Shown here one piece after another: positions 36,268 through 46,925 of a stretch of 64,000 nt of DNA. A program made the translations under genes and the position numbers. The notes under the pieces were generated by a model. It was not told the origin of the DNA. It worked only from the letters and a program-made list of their open reading frames with translations, and ran no database searches. The first letter of the stretch is position 1. Each line of letters starts with the position of its first letter. Source of the stretch: Bin25 sp026709415 (GTDB lineage Bacteria; Bacteroidota; Bacteroidia; Flavobacteriales; Flavobacteriaceae); NCBI GenBank assembly GCA_965200045.1, contig OZ241330.1:1488001-1552000 (forward strand), in the 5' to 3' direction.

Positions 36268-39200
36268 ATGAACCGATGCTTCGTTGGACGCCTCTCGTGG
36301 TCTGGCCTTTTCCTTTTTTTGATCTGTTTTTCTTGTGGGGATGACCCGATTCCTATCGTTTCTACCCCCCCCTTATTTTTACGGTTGCTACGGCCTCGAG
36401 TGTGGGTGGCACCATCACGGCCACGCAAACCATCGCCAGCGGCCAAACGGTGACCATCACGGCCACACCTGATGCCCATTATCAATTCGAAGGCTGGTCG
36501 GGAGATTGTCCTATCAGCAGCACGGAGCTCCGCCTCACATGGGAAGTCACCAGCCATTGTTTGCTCATAGCGGAGTTTGAAAAGATTTCCTACCGTATTG
36601 AGGCCACGGCCACTCCAGGGGGTTCTTTGACAGGACTTTCTGGCGATGCCTACGCCCAAGGCCGAGCCATCATCTTGACGGCTGTTCCGGAAGCCAACTA
36701 TGAATTCATTCGTTGGATGTTGACCTCTTCGGATGCCGATGGTTGTCCTGATAGCGAGTCCTTGACAAGCCCCACGCTTCGTTGGGTGGTGCAAGGTCCC
36801 TGTCAGCTTGAAGCGTTGTTTGGGACTATTTCCCGCACGATCACCACCTGGATTGGTGAAGGAGGCACCATCACGGAAACCCAAATGGTGGCCCATGGCC
36901 AAGAAGTCACGATTGCCATCACCTTAGACGAAGGCTATGAGCTCCATCAATGGACGGGGGATTGTGGGGATTTCAGCAAGGAGGACACCAGCCTTCGTTT
37001 CGAAGCCACCCAAGATTGTCAGCTCAAGGCGGTGCTTCAAAAAAAGCCATACACCATCACGGCTGAAGCTTCGGCAGGAGGAACGATTCATGGTCTCCCC
37101 ACAAGGCCACCCACCCATGGCCAAACGATGATCTTGACAGCCGAGGCCGCCGCAAATCATGTGTTTTCCCGATGGACGACCGAGGGGGTGGCGTGTCCTG
37201 AGCTCGTCGATGCGATGGATTCCAAGCTATCCTTTACTGTGGAAGGCCCTTGTGCCTTGGAGGCGGTGTTTCGGAAAGCCGATCGCACGATCACCACCTC
37301 GGTGAGTACGGGTGGGAGCATCACCCCCACGCAAACGGTGGCTCATGGTGAAGACGTCTCGATTACCATCACCATCGAGAAGGGCTATGCGTTGAAGGCA
37401 TGGATGGGGGATTGCGGGACATTCAGCCCTGATGATACCACCATTGATTTCCAAGTCACTCGAGATTGTCAGGTCCGAGCGGTTCTTGAAAAAGAAGCCG
37501 CGACAGAACCAGTGAATCCCGATCCTGTGGATCCGGAATCCACCAATCCCGATCCTGTGGATCCGGAACCCACCAATCCCGATCCTGTGGATCCGGAACC
37601 CACCAACCCCGATCCTGTGGATCCGGAACCCACCAATCCCGACCCTGTGGATCCGGAACCCACCGATCCCGACCCTGTGGATCCGGAACCCACCGATCCC
37701 GACCCTGTGGATCCGGAACCCACCGATCCCGACCCTGTGGATCCGGAACCCACCAATCCAGTGAATCCTAATCCGCCACCACCTGTGAACCGTACCATCA
37801 CCACCTCGGTCACGACAGGCGGCAGCATCACCAACACCCAAACGGTTCCCAACGGTCAAACGGTGAGCATCACGGTGACTCTTAATCAAGGGTATACCTT
37901 GGAACGTTGGACAGGCAGTTGTGGAACGTTCAGCAACCAACAAACCACCATCACCTTCATAGCGTCCCAAGATTGCCAAGTGCAAGCGGTGTTAGCAGCG
38001 AGTCCACCACCACCGCCGGTGAATCGCATCATCACCACCTCGGTGAGTACGGGCGGCAGCATCACCAACACCCAAACGGTTCCCAATGGTCAAACCGTGA
38101 GCATCACGGTGACCCTTAATCAAGGGTATACCTTGGAACGTTGGACAGGCACCTGTGGAACATTCCGCTCGAGTGAGACCACCATCACCTTCCCAGCATC
38201 CCGAGATTGCCAAGTGAACGCGGTGCTGGCTGCGAGTCCACCACCACCGCCGACCACCAAAAACTGCAACGGTCAACAGATTTCCATTAATGATCCTTGC
38301 CCACCACCGCCGGTGAATCGCACCATCACCACCTCGGTGAGTACGGGTGGGAGCATCACCCCCACGCAAAGCATCCCCAACGGTCAAATGGTGAGCATCG
38401 CGGTGACCTTGGAGGAGGGGTATACCTTGGAGCGTTGGACAGGCAACTGTGGGAATTTCAGTCACGAGCAAACCACCATCACCTTTCGAGCCACCCAAGA
38501 TTGCCAAGTGCATGCGGTGCTAGCCGAAGAAGAAACCACGAACCCAACCCCCACCACCCAAAACTGTCATGGCGTTGCTATTTCTATCAACGAGACCTGT
38601 CTGCCCTTACTGAAAAAGCTGCCCAATGGGGTGACGGTGATTCTCAACCCCGCTCTCCGCCATCCTTCGCAATACGTGGGCCAACAGGCCATGCTCGATG
38701 GCATCACCTACACGGTGGTGGATAACACTTTGCTCCGACAACGAGTCAGTGAAGGCAACACCGATGCCGTGTGCACGACCTTGGTGACGGATCTGCAAGG
38801 GTTATTCACTGATGATGATTTCTTTAACACCTATATTGGGGATTGGGACACCCGTCGAGTGACCAGCATGGCCTCGCTCTTTAAAAACGCCCGTTCTTTC
38901 GATCAAGACATCAGCCATTGGGATGTCAGTGGGGTGACCGATATGTCAGCTATGTTTCAGAATGCCCGTTTGTTCAATGAAGCCATCGGGGATTGGGATG
39001 TCAGTGGGGTGACCACGATGATATCCACCTTCAAGGGAGCCCGAGCCTTCAATCAAGACCTCAGCGGGTGGGACGTGAGTGCGGTGACCAACATGGTCAC
39101 CCTGTTTCAACAAGCCACCGCTTTTAATCAAGACATCAGTGGGTGGGATGTGAGTGCGGTGACCAATCTATCGGCCACTTTCGAGGGAGCCACCTCTTTC

Positions 39201-40256
39201 AATCAGGACATCAGCGGTTGGGACGTGAGTGGGGTGACTCATCTGGTAGGCACCTTCAATGGAGCGACGGCTTTTAATCAAGACCTCAGCGGATGGGATG
39301 TCCGTGGAGTCACGGAAATGAGTTGGCTGTTTTCGGGGGCCACGGCTTTTGACCAAGATCTTAGTGGGTGGGATGTGACCAAGGTGAGCCACTGTCAGCA
39401 AGTGGCTTGCGGTTTGCGTGCGGATCGTCGTCCGGGCTTTACGTGCAATCAAGAATGTTTGCTCACCCGTCATGCCAATGGGGTGACCGTCACGCTCCAT
39501 CCCCGCATTCGGAGCCATGCCATGCAAAACCCTTCGACCTATGTAGGACAAAAAGAAATCCTTGATGGGATCGAATACACGATTGTGGATAATGCCTTGC
39601 TCACGCAACAGGTGGGTGCAGACAACACCGATGCCAAATGCACCACCTTGGTGACGGTTATGAATCAGTTATTTAATGGCAAGACGACGTTCAATGAAGC
39701 TATTGGGGATTGGGATACCAGTCGCGTGACCACCATGGGTGCCATGTTTTTTAATGCCTCTGCTTTCAATCAAGCCATTGGCGATTGGGACGTGAGTCGG
39801 GTGACGGATATGATGAGCATGTTTAATAATGCCTCTGCTTTCAATCAACCCATAGGGGATTGGGATGTCAGTCGCGTGACCAATATGGCGAGCATGTTTA
39901 ATAATGCCTCTGCTTTCAATCAACCCATAGGGGATTGGGATGTCAATCGGGTGACGAATATGGCTAACATGTTTTTAAATGCGGATGCGTTCAATCAGCC
40001 CATGGGGGATTGGGATGTGGGTCAGGTGACCAGTATGCAAAACATGTTTGATAATGCCTCTGCTTTTAATCAAGCCATTGGGGACTGGGATGTCAGCCGG
40101 GTCCACAATATGTATAGGATGTTCCAAGGTGCCACGACTTTCAATCAAGATCTCAGTGGTTGGGATGTTAGCCGCGTAACCAATTGTAATCTGTTTTGGG
40201 CGAATGCAGGATTAACCTCATCGAATCGCCCGACATTCAGTCAATGCACCCCTTGA
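36268..40256 (+). CDS. BspA-type repeat surface lipoprotein, out of frame at a C8 tract
   Basis: ATG 36268 encodes a lipoprotein signal, SGLFLFLICFSCGDDPIPIV. The frame is lost at C8 (36365-36372). One extra C (or two fewer) joins it to the long frame starting LIFTVATASSVGGTITAT and ending at 40256, about 1328 residues. The mature protein has eight divergent InlB-like B-repeats (~65-70 residues, GGSITNTQTVPNGQTVSI type, each with WTGxCG), a Pro/Asp minisatellite, and two blocks of DUF285 repeats. The latter are 24-25 residues each (e.g. FNQDLSGWDVSAVTNM), and each block follows a DGIxYTxVDNxLL module. This is likely a surface adhesin. The DNA is visibly G+C-richer than its neighbours. A sequencing error at the C tract is the alternative to phase variation. 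Confidence 0.8.
36365..36372 (+). repeat. C8 homopolymer in coding sequence
   Basis: TCTA followed by eight C residues, just after the codons for PIPIVST. As given, translation stays in the short frame (61 codons). C9 or C6 restores the 1.3-kilo-residue protein. Confidence 0.85.
37515..37754 (+). repeat. 30-bp minisatellite encoding NPDPVDPEPT, eight copies
   Basis: Eight tandem 30-bp units in frame, differing at few bases: the first ends in EST, four read NPDPVDPEPT and three DPDPVDPEPT. Because 30 is a multiple of three, copy number can change without breaking the frame. It forms a rigid acidic Pro-rich linker between the fifth and sixth B-repeats. Confidence 0.95.
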
Positions 40257-40260
40257 GGGG

Positions 40261-40531
40261 GATCGTTAAAGGATAGAAACCATGCATTGCCAACATCTGT
40301 GGTAAGATTTTTGATGGGTTGGGTTTTCGTAACTGGTTAAACAACATGCCGAGTGGTCAAGATGTGAGTCAGGGAAACAATAGGTTTCGAGGGTTTGTGG
40401 GAGGGGATATTTTCAACTAGGATTTGAGTGGTTGGGATGTCGATAAGGTTACCCTATGTTCCCTTTTCGGCTGTGATTTGGCGACCAACCGGCGCCCTTC
40501 TTTTACCCATTGCATGACTCTCTGCAATTAA
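40261..40531 (+). pseudogene. Degenerate DUF285 fragment downstream of the surface protein
   Basis: Plus-strand frames resume surface-protein-like sequence: NWLNNMPSGQDVSQGNNRF, then after an in-frame TAG DLSGWDVDKVTLCSLFGC and TNRRPSFTHCMTLCN with TAA at 40529-40531. It parallels the C-terminal end of the intact gene (SSNRPTFSQCTP). It is a decayed partial duplicate or leftover of a neighbouring paralogue. 40532-40770 has a 63-codon frame I do not recognise and do not call. Confidence 0.55.
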
Positions 40532-40770
40532 AGAATTCATCAGCAATGGCTTTTGATTTTGTTGGAAAAAAATCATGTTCTTATACCATGGGTTGGTCTA
40601 TTCAAAGCACGAACTTATGCCAATGGATCTTCTGCGAGGAAGGTATATCATGTGATTTTATTTCTAGATCAAGAAGATCAATACGCCATCAAACAAAGAA
40701 TGCATAACACAAATTTGGTATTAGATGTGTTGAATCGAAATTGATTGGTTTCAAAGGTTTTGAAAACACG

Positions 40771-43700
40771 CTAGAATCTGTATCGGAGTCCAAACTGTAT
40801 TTGCCATCTCGATTCAAGGCTAAAATCGTCAATAAAGGTATCTTTTAAGTTAGTATCAAAAGAATAGGTCGGCCTATTTTGATCGACTGTCACACCAATG
40901 GGTTGCCAATTCGTAACGCGTTGTCTGATTCCCCAATTTGAAGAAATCAAATTGCCTAGATTCAAAATGTCAATACTCAACTGGATGGAATTTTGATTCT
41001 TCAATTCGTAATCTTGTAATATTCTCATGTCCCACCTAGAAAACCAAGGAAGTAGATGATTGTATTTTTTTGCATATTGGCCTCTTTGAGTTTTTAAAAT
41101 AGGATCTTGTTGAATAAATTTTTCCAAGGCAGTTCTTTGAGTTGATTGTTCGTCCTCTGTACCAATAAATCGCATGTTTTTTATATCGTTTGATGTGGGG
41201 ACATAGATTAAGTCATTATTGGGAGATCCATCCCCATTGATATCTCCCGAATAAGTGTAACTAAAGCGCCCTCCTTGAGCGTACTCAGCAAAGACACCTA
41301 TGGATGTTACCCATGGCCCATACTCATATTGAGTGTTGAAAGTTCCAATCAATCGATGCTTGTTCCCAAACATTGAATGGGAACTGATGGCTTGATTGAC
41401 ATCATCAATAGCAGGATTGTTATTGAAGGCACTGCTTGTGATTTCAGATGCCGTTGAATTGGCATCTTTTGAAACCAGATAATTATAAGCTAGGCTAAAC
41501 CAAGTATTGGAATTCCAATATTTCTGGATCTTCAAGGAACTATTAAATGAAGAACCGACATCGGTATTGGTGAATACATAAATATCAGCTCTTACTGGAA
41601 ACCCTAGTCCTGTATATGTGGCTAGATCATCAGAGGTATAGATCTTACGATTATCAATTCCCAAGAGCCTTCCAGTGGGTTTATTGAGCCCATAATTACG
41701 AACGAGCATCCCATGGATGTCTTTCGTATACATGATATCAATGGTGGAAGACCATCCTTTGCCTAATAATTGGTCATGACCGATATTGATTCGAAAAACT
41801 TGAGGAAATTTAAATTGGGGATGCATAGCTTGTCTAAAATACCAAAATGGATTGCCTATTTGATTTCCGATCCAAACGAAAGGAATGCGACCAGAGAAAA
41901 CGCCTGCACCACCACGTAATTCTGAAGTCCCAAGTTGATTCATTTCCCAATGAAACCCAAATCTTGGCGACAAAAGGGGTGTTCTTTTTGGCAATTGAGT
42001 GTTGTCAAACTTGATGGGATTGCCATCTAATTCAAAATAATCAATCGTATCATCGTAATCATGGGGTAAGGTATCGATGATATCTTGAGCGTATTGATTG
42101 GAATTAAAATAATATGGAGTATCTAATCGGAATCCGACGGTAAAAACCAATTTTCGATTGATTTGCCATCGATCTTGAACATAAACGGATAATTGACCAA
42201 CAGACATAAAATAGATTTTCCAATCTCCTTTTTGATGTGTGTTTTGAGCAAATTGGACGACAGAGTCCATATGTCCTTGTTGAACAAAATCGACAAAAGT
42301 TGCCACACTTTCAAAACCAGGACCAAAAGTAGTGCTTGGATAAGGTGGACTGCCATCGGTAGGATCATACCAACCAAGATTAAAACTATTTTCAAAATCA
42401 AATCGTTCAAAACTACCTCCGACCGTGATGTTGTGATTTGGTAAATAGATGTTTAAATTATTGGTGATTTGAAAGACTTGCTGTTTGACATAATTTCGAA
42501 TGGAAAAAGGCTCATGGCCAGCAACAATGTATCGGATGTTGTTTTTGTTGATATTGACAACTGGAAAAGGCTTAGAAAATGGGGCTCTAAAATCATGAAA
42601 TGCAGTAAATCCAATTTGTAAGTTATTGGAAAATCGATTGTTAAAATTGGATTTTAATTCGACAATGCCAGCATGTAATCGATTGGTGATTTGATATCCT
42701 GAATTAAAAAACTGTAGTGTGATTCGGTCTGGACCACCTCGTCCTCCTGCATTTGGATGCCTAGGTAGTTCCCGACTGGCATCCAAAAAATTGTAGGTAG
42801 TGACCAAACTATGTTTTTGATTGATATTCCAATCTATTTTGATGAGTCCTTTGACATTTTCAGTTTGATGATTGTATTTTTCATAGGGACCTGTTTGGTA
42901 ATCAAAGCGATTCAATAGGGTTTGTGAAACTAAGTCGAGATCAGACGCTAGTACTCTAGAAACTCTTTCACCTTTTAATCCAGGTCTTGAAGCAACAAGT
43001 TCAGATCCTAAATCTGAGCGTTGTTCTATTTCAAGATTGGTAAAGAAAAACGCTTTGTTTTTTATGATGGGTCCACCAAGTGTGAAACCAGTTTGAAAAT
43101 GGGTTAAATCGGATCGAAAAAGCGGCTCTTCTTTGACTCGAATTCCGGTCAAATCTTGATTTCTAAAGAAATGAAATACAGAACCTTGAAAGTCATTGGC
43201 TCCAGATTTAGTGACTGCATTGACTGATGCCCCCGTAAATCCAGCAAGCGTCACATCATAAGGGGCTACATTGATTTGGATCTGGTCAATAGCATCTAGC
43301 GAAACGGGTTGTGCTGAAGATTGACCACCAGGTACCGCCGAATCCAAGCCATATGGATTATTGAATACCGAACCATCTAATGAAAAATTATTCAAGCGAT
43401 CATTTTTACCAACAAAAGAATTGCCATCCGAAGAGGGTACCAGTCGGAGATAATCTGAAGTTGAACGGGAAATGCTTGGTAAACGATTGATTTGTCTGCT
43501 GCTGATTTCTGTAGAAGAACCAGTTTTGTTTTTCCCTAGTAGCGTCTGATCATAACTAGCAATTAATTGCACTTCACTTAATTCACTGGAAGCATTGCTT
43601 AAAAGAGTAAAATCTAATTCTAATTGATCTCCTAAAGCCAAATAAATATCATTCACTGTCAGTTGATCAAATCCTACGTAGGATACGTGCACGTTATATG

Positions 43701-43938
43701 GTCCACCAATCCGAAGATTGGGAATAGTAAACCGTCCATTTTCTAATGTGATTGTTCCCGCAATCGTTCCGGTTGGTTGATGATGGATAACAATAGAAGC
43801 TCCAAATAAAGGAGTGTTTTCTTGATCCGTAACCATTCCCTGAATCTGAGCAGTAGTGATTTGACTCCATGTCTTATTCAATCCTATCAAAGCGAAAGCA
43901 ACTAAAAGAATACCAAGAGTTATTATGCTTTTACTCAT
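40771..43938 (-). CDS. Oar-like TonB-dependent outer-membrane receptor
   Basis: This 1055-residue protein has a signal peptide (TLGILLVAFALIGLNKTWSQ) and an N-terminal carboxypeptidase-regulatory-like beta domain (residues ~30-120, IQGMVTDQENTPLFGASIVI). A plug-like region follows, with AGFTGASVNAVTKSGANDFQ and GGPIIKNKAFFFTNLEIEQR, typical of Oar/OmpA-related TonB receptors. The 22-strand-type barrel ends in an aromatic residue (IQFGLRYRF). It imports an unknown large ligand. It is followed downstream by the G+C-rich surface gene and preceded by Gfo/Idh and DUF1080 genes on the same strand. Confidence 0.88.
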   Translation of the reverse strand: MSKSIITLGILLVAFALIGLNKTWSQITTAQIQGMVTDQENTPLFGASIVIHHQPTGTIAGTITLENGRFTIPNLRIGGPYNVHVSYVGFDQLTVNDIYLALGDQLELDFTLLSNASSELSEVQLIASYDQTLLGKNKTGSSTEISSRQINRLPSISRSTSDYLRLVPSSDGNSFVGKNDRLNNFSLDGSVFNNPYGLDSAVPGGQSSAQPVSLDAIDQIQINVAPYDVTLAGFTGASVNAVTKSGANDFQGSVFHFFRNQDLTGIRVKEEPLFRSDLTHFQTGFTLGGPIIKNKAFFFTNLEIEQRSDLGSELVASRPGLKGERVSRVLASDLDLVSQTLLNRFDYQTGPYEKYNHQTENVKGLIKIDWNINQKHSLVTTYNFLDASRELPRHPNAGGRGGPDRITLQFFNSGYQITNRLHAGIVELKSNFNNRFSNNLQIGFTAFHDFRAPFSKPFPVVNINKNNIRYIVAGHEPFSIRNYVKQQVFQITNNLNIYLPNHNITVGGSFERFDFENSFNLGWYDPTDGSPPYPSTTFGPGFESVATFVDFVQQGHMDSVVQFAQNTHQKGDWKIYFMSVGQLSVYVQDRWQINRKLVFTVGFRLDTPYYFNSNQYAQDIIDTLPHDYDDTIDYFELDGNPIKFDNTQLPKRTPLLSPRFGFHWEMNQLGTSELRGGAGVFSGRIPFVWIGNQIGNPFWYFRQAMHPQFKFPQVFRINIGHDQLLGKGWSSTIDIMYTKDIHGMLVRNYGLNKPTGRLLGIDNRKIYTSDDLATYTGLGFPVRADIYVFTNTDVGSSFNSSLKIQKYWNSNTWFSLAYNYLVSKDANSTASEITSSAFNNNPAIDDVNQAISSHSMFGNKHRLIGTFNTQYEYGPWVTSIGVFAEYAQGGRFSYTYSGDINGDGSPNNDLIYVPTSNDIKNMRFIGTEDEQSTQRTALEKFIQQDPILKTQRGQYAKKYNHLLPWFSRWDMRILQDYELKNQNSIQLSIDILNLGNLISSNWGIRQRVTNWQPIGVTVDQNRPTYSFDTNLKDTFIDDFSLESRWQIQFGLRYRF

Positions 43939-44042
43939 GTGCGATTTATGATTAAAAAAGAATACTGAAAAAAGTTTTCAGAAATAAAAACGAAGGTTAA
44001 AAAACAGTGTTTGCGAACAAAAAAAAATAGGAATGGATGTGA

Positions 44043-45404
44043 TTAATATTTAAAAACATGGCCACCAACAATCACCTGTTGAGTTTTTTTATCAAATGTT
44101 GCCTTTAATCCAGTATGTAAAGCTGCTGTAGTCATGATATTGGCAATGGAATGATTGTATCCTGCTTCAACGGGTGCATTAGGTGTTTGACGTGATCGGA
44201 CACATTCCATCCAATTGAGCATGTGTGCATTAGTCAATGGATCGGAGCCTGTATTGGCAGAAGTCATCACTTGTTGTGAAGAATCGGCTAAATCTAACGC
44301 TTCTAATAAATTGGCCTGATAACCCATTTTGGAGGCCTCATATTCGGTAAGTCCACCATTTGAGGTAACCTTGTTGGTTGCTAGATTGAGCTCTCCACCA
44401 TTTGAATAATAAATTTCTTTGGTTCCTCCAGCAGAATTGGTGAAGCGTGATGAATAAACGACCTGGAAACCAATATCCGGCTGGTCATCTGGACCGTAGT
44501 CAAAAACAGCCGTCATCGTATCGGCATTTTCTCTGCCATCTTTCCATAAATAAATGCCACCGTTGGCGGTGACGCTTCTGGGATGATTGAATCCAGAAAA
44601 CCAGTGCACGGTATCGATTTGATGTGACATCCATTGACCTGGAATTCCAGAGGAATAAGGCCAAAACAAACGATATTCGATGTATTTGCGAGCATCCCAT
44701 TCTTCAAACGGCCGATTGATTAAATAACGTTTCCAATCGGTATCGGATGGTTGAATGGTATTGGTATATTTTGGTTGACGCCATCGGGCTGGTTGATTGA
44801 CATTCCATGTCATTTCAACCATCATAATATCACCAAACTTTCCAGCTTTGATAAATTCATCAGCGGCATGATAATTCAATCCACTTCTTCTTTGAGAACC
44901 AATTTGCACGATAATGCCAGAATGCTTGACTGCTTTGAGTCCAACGATATTGTCATCCATTGTTTCCGCAAAAGGTTTTTCAACATAAGCATCTTTTTTT
45001 GCATCGGCAGCTTCAACGGTATGGATGGCGTGTTGAAAATCTGCTGTGGAAATAATCACCGCATCAATTTGATTGTCTTCGTAAAGAGCCTCATTATTTT
45101 TGTATGTCATCACATCATCTCCCGTCAATTCTTTGATGTAAGATTTTCCCCAATCCCTTCGTGCATTCCATATATCAGATAGTCCCGTGATTTGAAAATT
45201 CAACTGGTCTTGATAAGCGACCAATGATGGGATTAACGAACCTCGAGCTCTTGCAGAAAAACCAATGATCCCCACTCGCACTCGGTCATTGGAACCGATA
45301 ATCGATGCATAACTTTTGGCACTGAATAACGAGGGTGCTGCTAATGATACTCCCCCCGCTGCTATGGATGCTTGTTTTAAAAACTTTCGTCTTGATTTTT
45401 TCAT
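44043..45404 (-). CDS. Gfo/Idh/MocA family oxidoreductase, Tat-exported
   Basis: This 453-residue protein starts KKSRRKFLKQASIAAGGVSL, a Tat signal. The Rossmann motif is VRVGIIGFSARARGSLIPSL; in place of the usual GxGxxG it has GFSARARG. Next come VIISTADFQHAIHTVEAA and YVEKPFAETMDDN, with the EKP catalytic lysine. The C-terminal part includes IPGQWMSHQIDTVHWFSGF. It likely oxidises or reduces a sugar in the periplasm. It lies 17 bases after the DUF1080 gene, with which it probably works on a shared substrate. Confidence 0.9.
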   Translation of the reverse strand: MKKSRRKFLKQASIAAGGVSLAAPSLFSAKSYASIIGSNDRVRVGIIGFSARARGSLIPSLVAYQDQLNFQITGLSDIWNARRDWGKSYIKELTGDDVMTYKNNEALYEDNQIDAVIISTADFQHAIHTVEAADAKKDAYVEKPFAETMDDNIVGLKAVKHSGIIVQIGSQRRSGLNYHAADEFIKAGKFGDIMMVEMTWNVNQPARWRQPKYTNTIQPSDTDWKRYLINRPFEEWDARKYIEYRLFWPYSSGIPGQWMSHQIDTVHWFSGFNHPRSVTANGGIYLWKDGRENADTMTAVFDYGPDDQPDIGFQVVYSSRFTNSAGGTKEIYYSNGGELNLATNKVTSNGGLTEYEASKMGYQANLLEALDLADSSQQVMTSANTGSDPLTNAHMLNWMECVRSRQTPNAPVEAGYNHSIANIMTTAALHTGLKATFDKKTQQVIVGGHVFKY

Positions 45405-45421
45405 GATGTTGATTTTAAGGC

Positions 45422-46801
45422 TTAAAATTCTCTTATTTTGATGTTTTTAAAATGAACTTCATTGCCATGATCTTGAAGCAAGATCAGTCCATGATGGAGT
45501 CTCCCAAAATCTCCCCATTTTTCATATTTACTCTTTTCAACAAGGGCTCCAAAAAGTTGGCTGAATCGATCGAATTCGACGACTTTAATGTGGTTTAACC
45601 AATGTTCAATACGCCCATTTTTAGCCACAATTCGAGCATTGTTCCAGCCGGTTGTACTATATCTTTTTCCGGAGCCAATAGAATGGCTTTCGGCTCGAAT
45701 CAAATCATATAATGAACCAATGGTTCGATTTCCATTTTTTCCTTGTTTGGCATCAGGATGCCTTTTGTCATCTAGAATTTGGAACTCTAGTCCGATAGAA
45801 GAGCCCTCTCCTTGATTCAAGTTAGTATCGACAAAATATTTAATCCCACTATTAGCCCCTTCGGTCATTTTAAAATCAAGGGACAATTCAAAATTTGAGT
45901 AAGAATCCACGGTGACAATATCGCCTCCATTGGTGGATTCACCACCATCGGAAGCTTCCACCGTTAAAATTCCATTTTCTATTTTCCAACCTTGTTTCGG
46001 AAACCCTTCTAATTGAGCGCCTCGCCATCCCTTAGTTGTTTTGCCATCCCAAAGAAAACGCCATCCTTTTCTTTTTTCTAATGTGGTTAATTGTCCATCG
46101 ATTAAATTGATTTCTGGAGCATAGTCATAACTGGGATGGCGAAGTTTTTCTAGATTGGTAGTAGCAATTCGAAGGTTACGCCACATCACTTTAGTCCCTT
46201 CTAAATCTTTATTTTGAATGCTATGAACTTGCAACCCAATAAAACCTTCAGCGGTTAAATCATCCACTAGATTGGCACATTGGATCTCATTAACATAGGT
46301 TCTTAAAACATTTCCGATGGCCTCGATCCGATAGTGATTCCATTGACCTGGTATGAATGCGTGTTGGCCTTTCTTATTTCGAGACAATGGATAGAGCCAG
46401 CCTCTGCGAGATTCATCATAAATTCCACCAGCCCATTTTCTTGAGCTGGTCTCGATTTCGCATTGATAACCATGAACAGCACCATTAGCGTATTCTGGAA
46501 AACTCAACGAGCGAAATTGAACGCCAGAATTAAGTCCATTTTCAATTTTCACTTCGAATTCTAAAATGAAATCACTATAGGTTTTTTTAGTGGCTAAAAA
46601 ACTATTTCTCTGGCCATATTTTGAATATCCGATGATAATCCCATCTTTTAATTTAAATTCCACTTGACCATTTAAAATTTGAAAATCACTTAAATCATTG
46701 CCATTGAAAAGTGGCTTCCAATCATCAGCCGTCTCCCCTTGAGAATAAACAAAATTGTTTAAAACGAATAATGCAAGAATATAAGTCAATACTGTTTTCA
46801 T
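45422..46801 (-). CDS. Secreted protein with two DUF1080 (3-keto-disaccharide hydrolase) domains
   Basis: The start at 46801 gives a clean signal peptide (KTVLTYILALFVLNNFVYSQ); a longer frame begins at 46840. The mature protein has two concanavalin-like DUF1080 domains. The first is near residues 25-215 (WKPLFNGNDLSDFQ, SGVQFRSLSFPEYANGAVHG) and the second near 240-459 (WRFLWDGKTTKGWRGAQLEG, NSGIKYFVDTNLNQGEGSSI). Members are lectin- or hydrolase-like and frequently accompany Gfo/Idh oxidoreductases, as here. Such pairs are linked to 3-keto-sugar processing. Activity inferred. Confidence 0.85.
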   Translation of the reverse strand: MKTVLTYILALFVLNNFVYSQGETADDWKPLFNGNDLSDFQILNGQVEFKLKDGIIIGYSKYGQRNSFLATKKTYSDFILEFEVKIENGLNSGVQFRSLSFPEYANGAVHGYQCEIETSSRKWAGGIYDESRRGWLYPLSRNKKGQHAFIPGQWNHYRIEAIGNVLRTYVNEIQCANLVDDLTAEGFIGLQVHSIQNKDLEGTKVMWRNLRIATTNLEKLRHPSYDYAPEINLIDGQLTTLEKRKGWRFLWDGKTTKGWRGAQLEGFPKQGWKIENGILTVEASDGGESTNGGDIVTVDSYSNFELSLDFKMTEGANSGIKYFVDTNLNQGEGSSIGLEFQILDDKRHPDAKQGKNGNRTIGSLYDLIRAESHSIGSGKRYSTTGWNNARIVAKNGRIEHWLNHIKVVEFDRFSQLFGALVEKSKYEKWGDFGRLHHGLILLQDHGNEVHFKNIKIREF

Positions 46802-46925
46802 TGATTTCTGAATAAATTGGATGACGAAGTTAAGCATCATTATCTATAAAATGAGGTTCAAATTAACAATGAGAAAAAAGGGGCTTAAATCATTAGGTAA
46901 TGTATAGCCTAGGAAAGCTCAAATA

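Noticed and set aside
36252..36902. Long minus-strand ORFs opposite the surface protein (also 37227-37985, 37469-37852, 37992-38513)
   Set aside because: They lie wholly within the repeat-rich plus-strand gene; their periodic Gly/Ser or Ile/His composition is the reverse complement of the repeats.
37515..37754. CRISPR-like array
   Set aside because: Units are adjacent with no spacers and stay in frame as a coding minisatellite.
40553..40744. 63-codon plus-strand ORF
   Set aside because: No recognised family or signal, lies among decayed surface-gene sequence; insufficient support for a gene call.
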